Translations under genes and position numbers: made by a program | In this document: positions 14,645 through 21,143 of the stretch, piece after piece | Position numbering within the stretch: the first letter of the stretch is position 1 | Layout of the letters: every line of letters begins with the position of its first letter | The notes under the pieces: generated by a model | Database searches by the model: none | What the model saw: only the letters and a program-made list of their open reading frames with translations | Told to the model about the DNA's origin: nothing | Assembly: GCA_035317605.1 (NCBI GenBank) | Contig: DATHGT010000116.1 | Location: forward strand, 1 to 29,385 | DNA from: DATHGT01 sp035317605 | Lineage (GTDB): Bacteria; Methylomirabilota; Methylomirabilia; Rokubacteriales; CSP1-6 | Length of the DNA stretch: 29,385 nt | Reading direction: 5' to 3'

Positions 14645-16225
14645 TCAACGGCCCTTGAGCTTCAGGTCTTCGTAGGGCGAGATGAACGGGTGGCCGGTGA
14701 TGGTGGGCACGTCGGCCAGGCGCGGCCCCACGCCGGTCAGGGCCGCCTGCTCGATGATCGGCGCGAACATCGCGCACTCGTGCATGAGCTGCTGGATCTT
14801 GTGGAGCAGACCCTCGCGGCGCTTCTTGTCGACCTCGCCGGCCTGATCGCGAAACAGCGAATCGATGTCGGGATAGCCGCCGTAGGCGCGGATGCCGCCG
14901 GAGATCACGAAGGCCTCGATGCGGGTGGCCGCGTTCCCGGCGGCTCCGCTGCCCACGCGGACCAGGTGCTTAAACGTTTTCTCCTGATCGGCCTTGTAGA
15001 AGCTGGCGCGCTCCATCGGGCGCAGCCGGGCGCGGATGCCCACGGACGCAAGCCCGTTGATGACCGCTTCCGCCTCGGGCGCGAACACGGCGTCGGTGGC
15101 CAGCTCGACCGCGTCGAACCCGCGCGGATACCCGGCCTCGGCGAGCAGCTGGCGGGCCCGCGTCGGATCGTAGACATACGGCGGCGGCGTCCAGTAGAAC
15201 TCGAAATCACGCGGGATGATGCTGGGCGCGGGTCGGCCGAATCCGAGGTACTCCGCGTCGCTGAACGCCTTGCGGTCGATGGCGAGGTTGGCGGCCAGCC
15301 GCACGCGCCGATCGGCCCACGGCGACTTCGGATCCCACTGCTCGGTGAAGACCAGCCACTGGCAGACGGTCGGCAGGATCACCTTGAGCGCGAGACCGGG
15401 CGTCTTCCGGACTTCGTCGGCGTCGGGGCCGCGCAGTCCGTACGCCACGTCGACCTCGCCGCGCTTGAGCGTCACCAGGCGGGTCGACTCGTCCGGCACC
15501 GACCGGAGCACCACGCGCTTGACCGCAGGCGTCTTGCGCCAGTACCCCTCGTACGCCTCCAGCGTCAGCTCGATGCCGGGATTGAACGACACGAAGCGAT
15601 ACGGCCCGGCGCCGACCGGCGCCTTCTTGAAGCCGTCGTCGCCGACTCGCTCGAGGTACTTCTTCGGGACGATCCAGCCCGCGCTCGTGGCCGGTGTCGC
15701 GTAGAACGTCATGAAGTCAGGCCAAGGCTGCTTCATGCGGAACCGGACGCGCTGGGGGTCGACAAGCTCGACCGCGGCTACGCGCGCTTTCAGCGTGGTG
15801 GCGCCGCCTCCCTTGTAGCGCTCGAACGAAAACTTCACGTCCTCCGGCGTGACGGGATCGCCGTTGTGGAACTTGACGCCCTTGCGCAACGTGAACTCGT
15901 AGGTGAGCCCGTCCTTCGACGCCGTCCACGACTCGGCCAGGCTGGGTGCAAACGGATTGCCGGGCATCGGCTTCACCAGCGCATCGTGGAGCGCGTAGAG
16001 GGTCAGAAACGGCGTGATGACCCCGGGCGTTTCCGCCGGATCGAACCACGTCGGCGCCAGCGTGATGGTGACCGCGAACGTGATCCGCCCCTCGGGCGCG
16101 GCCGCGCGGCCCTCGGGCGCGGTCGGGCGCCCCTCGGGCGCGGTGGTCTGCGCCGGGATGTGCGACGCGGAGCTGAGCACGACGACGAGCGCTGCGACGA
16201 TCGACGACGTCCGGCGAATCTTCAT
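14645..16225 (-). CDS. ABC transporter substrate-binding protein, family 5, copy A with triplicated APEGR linker
   Basis: This 526-residue protein is a paralogue of copy B with long identical stretches throughout. It starts at ATG 16225 after GGAGG. The signal peptide (SSIVAALVVVLSSASHIPAQ) is followed by a seven-residue unit repeated three times (APEGRPT, APEGRAA, APEGRIT) where copy B has a single APEGQVT. The mature SBP_bac_5 fold then begins at TWFDPAE. It is the first gene of the SBP-SBP-solA operon. Sequence divergence is concentrated in a few loops, consistent with tandem duplication followed by change in ligand range. Confidence 0.88.
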   Translation of the reverse strand: MKIRRTSSIVAALVVVLSSASHIPAQTTAPEGRPTAPEGRAAAPEGRITFAVTITLAPTWFDPAETPGVITPFLTLYALHDALVKPMPGNPFAPSLAESWTASKDGLTYEFTLRKGVKFHNGDPVTPEDVKFSFERYKGGGATTLKARVAAVELVDPQRVRFRMKQPWPDFMTFYATPATSAGWIVPKKYLERVGDDGFKKAPVGAGPYRFVSFNPGIELTLEAYEGYWRKTPAVKRVVLRSVPDESTRLVTLKRGEVDVAYGLRGPDADEVRKTPGLALKVILPTVCQWLVFTEQWDPKSPWADRRVRLAANLAIDRKAFSDAEYLGFGRPAPSIIPRDFEFYWTPPPYVYDPTRARQLLAEAGYPRGFDAVELATDAVFAPEAEAVINGLASVGIRARLRPMERASFYKADQEKTFKHLVRVGSGAAGNAATRIEAFVISGGIRAYGGYPDIDSLFRDQAGEVDKKRREGLLHKIQQLMHECAMFAPIIEQAALTGVGPRLADVPTITGHPFISPYEDLKLKGR

Positions 16226-16316
16226 CGCGTCCTCCGATCACTGCGGGCGGCGAGCGCCCGCCCCGTCGATCCGAGAATCACCGTGGCCGAAGCATACACC
16301 GGCGAAGCCGTTCCCT

Positions 16317-16345
16317 CGACGGCGGCGGACCGTTCGGGGTAGAGT
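16317..16345 (+). promoter_or_regulatory. Candidate promoter of the VOC gene
   Basis: TCGACG (16317-16322), a 17-base spacer and TAGAGT (16340-16345) lie 36 bases before ATG 16382. The matches are four of six in each hexamer. On the other strand TATGCT at 16296-16291 could serve the divergent binding-protein operon, with a poor -35. Confidence 0.35.
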
Positions 16346-16381
16346 CGATCCATCGCGAGCATCCGACGGAGGAAATCCCCC

Positions 16382-16825
16382 ATGCCCAAGCTCAAGCACA
16401 TCGCGCTGTCGACGCAGGACGTGGAAGGCACGGCCCGGTTCTACGTCGAGGTATTCGGCATGAGGGAGATCGGCAAGATCGACGACCCGGGCACACGCGG
16501 CTGCTTCCTCACCGACGGCGACATCAACCTGGCCATCCTGAATTTCAAGAACGACACGGCCGCGGGCGCCGAGCGTGGTCGGGCCTGGAGCGGCATCCAT
16601 CACATCGGCTTTCAGGTGGACGATCTGGAGGCGATCGCCGAGCGCCTCGCCGCCGCCGGCGCCCCGCGCCGCGACGACATCAACCAGGCCCTCGGCGTGG
16701 GCGGCCGTCAAGCCCACGGCAACGTGGAGGTGAAGTACGCGGGCCCCGACGCCGTGATGCTCGACGTCTCCGAAACCGGCTGGCTCGGCACGCCCAGCTT
16801 CGGCGGGAGCGAAGCCCGGCCCTGA
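16382..16825 (+). CDS. VOC (glyoxalase/bleomycin-resistance/dioxygenase) superfamily protein
   Basis: This 147-residue protein has two beta-alpha-beta-beta-beta modules. KLKHIALSTQDVEGTARFYVEVFGM is the first strand-helix, with a potential metal-ligand His. GIHHIGFQVDDLEAIAERLAAAGA is the second module with its His, and PDAVMLDVSE carries the last acidic ligand. The fold covers glyoxalases, epimerases, extradiol dioxygenases and drug-binding proteins; nothing in the neighbourhood picks one. GGAGG precedes the ATG by about 9 bases. It stands alone, divergent from the binding-protein operon. Confidence 0.85.
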   Translation: MPKLKHIALSTQDVEGTARFYVEVFGMREIGKIDDPGTRGCFLTDGDINLAILNFKNDTAAGAERGRAWSGIHHIGFQVDDLEAIAERLAAAGAPRRDDINQALGVGGRQAHGNVEVKYAGPDAVMLDVSETGWLGTPSFGGSEARP

Positions 16826-16887
16826 GGCCGTCGACCGGCCGGGGGATGGCCTGAGCGAGTGTCTGCTCTCAGATACACCTGATTCCG

Positions 16888-16921
16888 TTGATCTGTACAC
16901 CCATCCACGATACCCTCGTAT
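16888..16921 (+). promoter_or_regulatory. Candidate vapBC promoter with small inverted repeat
   Basis: TTGATC (16888-16893), 17 bases and TACCCT (16911-16916) form a plausible promoter. The -10 lies inside ATAC-CCTC-GTAT (16910-16921), a short inverted repeat that could be an autoregulatory operator for the VapB ribbon-helix-helix dimer, but it is too short to be sure. Confidence 0.4.
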
Positions 16922-16935
16922 TGGGAGGCAATCGC

Positions 16936-17136
16936 ATGGGCCGAACAAATATCGTGCTCGATGATCGACTGGTTCGTGAGGGCCTCCGACGTTTCCGCTG
17001 CCGCTCAAAGCGTGAGCTCGTGCATCTCGCGCTGACAGAGCTGCTCAATAGCGCAGAACGCCGCGAACTGCTGGCTCTGCGCGGCCAGGTGAAGTGGGAG
17101 GGGAATCTCGCCGAGCTCCGCCGCTCGAGGCCGTGA
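16936..17136 (+). CDS. vapB: VapB-type antitoxin (ribbon-helix-helix)
   Basis: This 66-residue antitoxin begins with RTNIVLDDRLVREGLRRF and continues KRELVHLALTELL, the ribbon-helix-helix DNA-binding fold of VapB. The C-terminal WEGNLAELRRSR is the usual toxin-wrapping tail. GGGAGG seven bases upstream selects ATG 16936 over the upstream in-frame TTG. Its TGA overlaps the GTG start of vapC. It would neutralise the toxin and repress its own promoter. Confidence 0.88.
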   Translation: MGRTNIVLDDRLVREGLRRFRCRSKRELVHLALTELLNSAERRELLALRGQVKWEGNLAELRRSRP

Positions 17137-17534
17137 TCGTCGTCGACACGACCGTCTGGATCGATTTCTTCGCGGCGAGTGGCACCGTGTTCGACCGGCA
17201 CCTCGCCGACCTCATCGAGAACGACGCGCCGATCGTACTCGTCGATCTCATTTACTGCGAAATTCTTCAGGGGATTCGAGAAGACGACGCGTATCAGCGG
17301 ACCCGCAACACGTTGCTCACCCACCCGATCTTGCGCGCGCGGGGCCTCGAAACCTTCGAGACGGCCGCCAACCTGTATCGGGCGGCGCGCCGTCGTGGGT
17401 TGACCATCCGACGGACGATCGATTGCCTGATCGGAGCGATCTGCCTCGAAGCCGGCGCCGAGATTTACCACAACGACCGCGACTACGACGCGCTTGCCCG
17501 GATCTCGCCTCTGACGATTCATCGCCCGATCTGA
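17133..17534 (+). CDS. vapC: VapC-type PIN-domain ribonuclease toxin
   Basis: This 133-residue PIN nuclease has all four acidic positions: Asp5 in VVDTTVWID, Glu43 in YCEIL, Asp97 in RTIDCLIGA, and Asp115/Asp117 in NDRDYD. VapC toxins cleave tRNA or rRNA when VapB is degraded. The start is GTG 17133, overlapping the vapB stop (GTGA). It ends 114 bases before the TIR-domain gene on the same strand, so the pair could stabilise the adjoining operon. Confidence 0.9.
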   Translation: MIVVDTTVWIDFFAASGTVFDRHLADLIENDAPIVLVDLIYCEILQGIREDDAYQRTRNTLLTHPILRARGLETFETAANLYRAARRRGLTIRRTIDCLIGAICLEAGAEIYHNDRDYDALARISPLTIHRPI

Positions 17535-17584
17535 CCGGCACCGGCATTCGCTGTGCCCCGATAGTTATTGAGCCCGATGCAGCC

Positions 17585-17613
17585 TTGACGTTGACCTATT
17601 GAGGAGCGATCAT
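17585..17613 (+). promoter_or_regulatory. Candidate promoter of the TIR-SPFH-membrane operon
   Basis: TTGACG (17585-17590), a 17-base spacer and GATCAT (17608-17613) lie 35 bases before ATG 17649, in the only gap before the operon. AAGGAG follows at about 17628-17634, further than usual (about 14 bases) from the ATG. Confidence 0.45.
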
Positions 17614-17648
17614 CACACGCGGTCGAGAAAGGAGCGCGATTCGCGGTC

Positions 17649-19379
17649 ATGACCACTCCGCTCGAGAAGAGGTCGGTCTTCGTCTCGTACGCCCGCCACG
17701 ACCTAAATCAGGTGCAGCCGCTCGTGGTCGCTCTCGAGCAGCGCGGGTTCGATGTCTGGTGGGATCAGAAAATTTATACTGGTCGTTGGGATGAGAAGCT
17801 GGACGCGTGGCTCGACCGGGTCGATTGCGTCATTGCGTTCCTCACCGAAAACGCGGTGTTGTCGCGGCATGTCCTGGTCGAAGTCAGGCGCGCTCGCGAG
17901 CAAGGCAAGCTTGTACCCTTGCGAATCGGGGATTTTCGAGTGCCTCACGCGTTCGACGCGGAGATTTGCCTCATCCAGACATACACGTTTCAGGCCGCGA
18001 TCAGTGTCGTGGAAGCCGAGGGATTCGAGCAAGTGTGCCGCGCCTGCGGCGCGGCCGATGAGGATGCTCCGCGCCCAGCCGACCAGTGGCGGGAGGTTGC
18101 GGATCACCTGGGACACCTGAGCAAGGCCCAACAGTCACACGTGCTTGTGGCCTTCGCCATTGCGGTTGCCGTGCTGGAGCATACGCCATTGGCGCAGATT
18201 CAGTTGGCAGCCAACGATCTTTCCCGCTTGTTGTGGTCGGCCGTCTCTGAGCAGGCCGAGGCGAACACCGACCGCGGACGGGACGACGCTTCGCTGCTGC
18301 GTTGGCAGAACTCGTTGACGCCGAGGTCCGAGCGGCTGAATGCCATCGGTGCCGAGGTCTATCAGGAGCCTCATCAACGTCTGAAGATCGACCAGGATTG
18401 TTGCCGGTTCAAGGATCCCGACCGTGCCTCTGCATTGCTGTTGTACGTCTGGCAGGAGCTTGATCAACTCCAGCAGCCGTTGATTGAGTGGTTCGATCAC
18501 CTCGCCGACACGGCTCGGCCAGACACTCGAATGCGACTCGGACTGGCGTTGGGGCGTGTCGCCCAAGCGACCTTTCCATCCGTGTTCGACCGGATCTTGC
18601 GTCGCTGGGCGCTCGACGAGCATCAGACGCGGCGCGAGGTCGCCGATATCGCGCTTTCCGTCGCCAGCGTCGCTGCTGGTGCCGGTGACGCCATCAAACG
18701 CATCATCGATGACTGGTCGCGCAACACTAACTCGCCACGATCCATGAGAGCCGCCATCGAACTGTCGTGCGGATACACCGGGATGAGAATTCCACGTCTC
18801 TCTATCGAAACCCTCAAGACCGTCACGCGCGGCGGAGGACGCGATCTAGAACTGGTGACGTTGCTGAAGACGGCGACTCGGCAGCTCCTCTTGACCGCCG
18901 TCGAGGCAGACGACAGCACACTTTTCGACCTCCCACAGCTGATCGAGGATTTGGCGGCGTGGGTGGAGAACAGCAGCGGGAAGAGCTCAAAGATCCCCAG
19001 GACCGGCGATGTCGATCGCTTACCGATGTTCCTATTCCTGACCACCATAGAAGACCTACCTCTTCGTAAACCGGATGGCGTGGCTGGCATGTTGTCACTC
19101 GCCGACATCGTGGCAGACGATCGCACGCAGCGCTCGTTTGTGCGAGTCCTTTCAAGCGCCCTGCGCGATCCTGGTAGTGGAGAGATCGAATCGCGCGAGC
19201 ATGCTCGCACGATTCTTCGGAGATGGGTCGAAGACCAACGCGTTCAGAAGCATGATCCAGACCCTGTACTTGCGCTCGGCCGGGCGCTTCTGGTTCACAG
19301 CGCCGACGTCCGGGACAAGGACCGAATCGTCTTCCTGCTTCGCACGGCGTATTCCCCGGAACAACTCGGACTCGGATAA
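17649..19379 (+). CDS. TIR-domain protein with long C-terminal helical region
   Basis: This 576-residue protein has an N-terminal TIR domain at about residues 8-115: SVFVSYARHD, then RGFDVWWDQKIYTGRWDEKL, then DCVIAFLTENAVLSRHVLVEVRRAREQGKLVPLRI. Glu78 occupies the position of the catalytic glutamate of bacterial NAD-cleaving TIR enzymes. The remaining 450 residues are predominantly helical and not recognised, possibly a HEAT-like or sensor region. There is no signal peptide or membrane helix. It is followed 59 bases later by an SPFH-like gene and then by a membrane protein. Inference: a TIR NADase or nucleotide-signal enzyme acting with a membrane scaffold in an anti-phage response. Codon use looks less GC-rich than in the flanking genes, suggesting transfer. 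Confidence 0.82.
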   Translation: MTTPLEKRSVFVSYARHDLNQVQPLVVALEQRGFDVWWDQKIYTGRWDEKLDAWLDRVDCVIAFLTENAVLSRHVLVEVRRAREQGKLVPLRIGDFRVPHAFDAEICLIQTYTFQAAISVVEAEGFEQVCRACGAADEDAPRPADQWREVADHLGHLSKAQQSHVLVAFAIAVAVLEHTPLAQIQLAANDLSRLLWSAVSEQAEANTDRGRDDASLLRWQNSLTPRSERLNAIGAEVYQEPHQRLKIDQDCCRFKDPDRASALLLYVWQELDQLQQPLIEWFDHLADTARPDTRMRLGLALGRVAQATFPSVFDRILRRWALDEHQTRREVADIALSVASVAAGAGDAIKRIIDDWSRNTNSPRSMRAAIELSCGYTGMRIPRLSIETLKTVTRGGGRDLELVTLLKTATRQLLLTAVEADDSTLFDLPQLIEDLAAWVENSSGKSSKIPRTGDVDRLPMFLFLTTIEDLPLRKPDGVAGMLSLADIVADDRTQRSFVRVLSSALRDPGSGEIESREHARTILRRWVEDQRVQKHDPDPVLALGRALLVHSADVRDKDRIVFLLRTAYSPEQLGLG

Positions 19380-19438
19380 GAGCAACTCGTCGTCCGCATC
19401 CGGCCGGCGACGGCTGGATCGCGGAGTTGGAGGCGCGT

Positions 19439-20329
19439 ATGGCCGAAACCGTCAATCCGATCGAGGGACCGTTCGACAGCATGCCCGCGCGGAAACCTGG
19501 CACCGTGGTCGTTGCGATGGGATCCAAAGGGGCTGTCGCGCTTCGGGATGGCCAGGGCCTGACTTGGGGGGAGCGCGTGTTCGGTGGCTACAAGGCGTTC
19601 TATCTCGTGGACATTTCACGACGGATCATGAGCGAGACGTATCGCGCCCCCTCATCCCAGCAAGCGTTTGCGTTCGACACTGTCGTGTCCTGGACCGTCG
19701 TCGTGTCAGACCCCGGCCGCGTGATCGAGCATGGGATCCGCGACCTTCGCACTCTGTTCAACACGATGGGCCAAAACGCTGTGGCGAATACGGCGCGAAG
19801 TTTCACGGTTCACGACTGTGCAAAGGCGGAAGCGGCCGTGCGTGCCGCCGTGATGCATCTCAAGATCGATCCAGCCCTGAGCATCATCGACGTGGCCGTC
19901 CAGATGCGCCCAGAAGCGGATGCGCTCAAGCTGTTGCGCAGCGTTCAGGAAGAGGAGATGCGAGTCGCTGCGATCAACGCTCAGAGCAACGTCGAGGCGG
20001 CAGCACGCGATGGCGCTAAGAAGGCGCTTTCGACTCCGGAGGACTTGTTGGCGCATGTTCTGGTGACCAAGGACGAGGGTTACAAGGCCGCGCTGCGGCA
20101 TCGTCTCGAGCAGGCCGCTAACGAGGACATGCGCCGCTTCGAAATCTTCAAGGCGCTGATCGAGAACAAGATCGTCGAACCGCAGGACTTCCATGCCCGA
20201 TTCCCGGATTTCTTGAATGACGTGTTCAAAGCAATCCCGGCAACGGCGACGAACCTCAACACGAAACAGCTTCCTTCGCAGGCCGCCGATACCGTTCCAG
20301 GCGAGGTCGTGAAAGACGAACATCTGTGA
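19439..20329 (+). CDS. SPFH/band-7 (prohibitin-homology)-like protein without membrane anchor
   Basis: This 296-residue protein starts at ATG 19439 with GGAGG just upstream. Residues of about 55-165 resemble a band-7/SPFH domain: FAFDTVVSWTVVVSDPGRVI, LRTLFNTMGQNAVANTARSF, KAEAAVRAAV and DPALSIIDVAVQMRPEADAL. A charged helical stretch follows (EEEMRVAAINAQSNVEAAARDGAKKAL), as in the coiled-coil part of SPFH oligomers. Typical SPFH proteins carry an N-terminal membrane helix or hairpin; none is seen here, so the downstream membrane protein, overlapping by four bases, may serve as anchor. The domain call is by eye and moderately secure. Confidence 0.62.
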   Translation: MAETVNPIEGPFDSMPARKPGTVVVAMGSKGAVALRDGQGLTWGERVFGGYKAFYLVDISRRIMSETYRAPSSQQAFAFDTVVSWTVVVSDPGRVIEHGIRDLRTLFNTMGQNAVANTARSFTVHDCAKAEAAVRAAVMHLKIDPALSIIDVAVQMRPEADALKLLRSVQEEEMRVAAINAQSNVEAAARDGAKKALSTPEDLLAHVLVTKDEGYKAALRHRLEQAANEDMRRFEIFKALIENKIVEPQDFHARFPDFLNDVFKAIPATATNLNTKQLPSQAADTVPGEVVKDEHL

Positions 20330-20715
20330 CACAGCTGGTTCCGGATGTCCTGGTGACGCTCATCCGGAACATCGTGCTGGCTTCTCCGCGCGAGATCCAA
20401 TGGCCAGTGTTCTCGGCGCTGTTGGCGGCATACGCGTGGGCGCTGGTCGTCGTTTTCGCCCGGATCTGGTGCTGGTTGGATTATCAGGTTGCCACCGCAT
20501 TACGGCGCTCCCGGTCAGCACCTTTTTCCCTTCAGTACGCGTTAGGCGACATCGTTGCCCGCGTCCCGAGGTTGATCCGGCTTGCCTGTCTGGCCTTCTT
20601 CCTTGTGACCGCGGTGTGGGATTACGTCGTCTTTCTCGTGGTCCCAGCGACAGGCACACCACTGCACTGGTTCCAGGTGCAGTGGCGTGCGCTGCTGCGC
20701 GCCATGTGGGGTTGA
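20326..20715 (+). CDS. Small membrane protein of the TIR-SPFH operon
   Basis: This 129-residue protein has two clear hydrophobic segments at about residues 27-48 (FSALLAAYAWALVVVFARIW) and 83-107 (LIRLACLAFFLVTAVWDYVV). The loop between them is basic (ALRRSRSAP). The GTG start overlaps the TGA of the SPFH-like gene (GTGA), so stoichiometric synthesis is likely. The family is not recognised. The likely role is to tether the SPFH-like oligomer or the TIR protein to the inner membrane, or to act as a small pore-type component. No terminator is obvious between its stop and the convergent CMD-like gene. Confidence 0.65.
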   Translation: MTQLVPDVLVTLIRNIVLASPREIQWPVFSALLAAYAWALVVVFARIWCWLDYQVATALRRSRSAPFSLQYALGDIVARVPRLIRLACLAFFLVTAVWDYVVFLVVPATGTPLHWFQVQWRALLRAMWG

Positions 20716-20751
20716 GCGGCGATCGCGTCCGGACGATTCGGTTCGCGCGGG

Positions 20752-21126
20752 CTATTCGAACTTCTGCCCTTTCGCGGCGAGGACGGCCTCCAGCGTTTCC
20801 ACGGCCAGCCAGAACCCCGGCATGCCGCCGGGGATGACCGAGACCTCCATCGCCTCCAGCACTTCGCGCGGGGTGGCGCCCAGGGCCAGCGCGCGCTCGG
20901 AGTGGACGCGCACGCCGCGCGGGGCGCGCAGAGCGCAGGTGATCCCGACCATGATCAACTCCTTGGTCTTGCGCGACAGCGCTCCGTCGCGCTCGAACGT
21001 GCCGTCGACGTAGAGGCCTTTGAGCTTCTCGAAGTATTCGGGGTCGAGCCGGGCCACGACCTCGTACGCGGTGTTTTCCGCGCCGAGCGACGTCTGCGCG
21101 AACGCTTCCCTGGCATCGGATGGCAT
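20752..21126 (-). CDS. Carboxymuconolactone decarboxylase family protein
   Basis: This 124-residue CMD-like protein contains YFEKLKGLYVDGTFERDGALSRKTKELIMVGI, then VHSERALALGATPREVLEAMEV, then PGFWLAVETLEAVL. The place of the AhpD CxxCxxxH motif reads CALRAPRGVRVH: the first Cys and the His remain, the second Cys is absent. GAGGAGGG before ATG 21126 fixes the start; the frame continues upstream to 21408 only through the hyuB gene. It lies 17 bases after hyuB on the same strand and is probably cotranscribed with the hydantoinase/carboxylase subunits. Confidence 0.82.
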   Translation of the reverse strand: MPSDAREAFAQTSLGAENTAYEVVARLDPEYFEKLKGLYVDGTFERDGALSRKTKELIMVGITCALRAPRGVRVHSERALALGATPREVLEAMEVSVIPGGMPGFWLAVETLEAVLAAKGQKFE

Positions 21127-21143
21127 CGGTACCCTCCTCGGAT

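Noticed and set aside
17649..20715. Assignment of the TIR operon to Thoeris or TIR-STING CBASS
   Set aside because: No SIR2, Macro, SLOG, cyclase or STING-like gene is present in or beside the operon.
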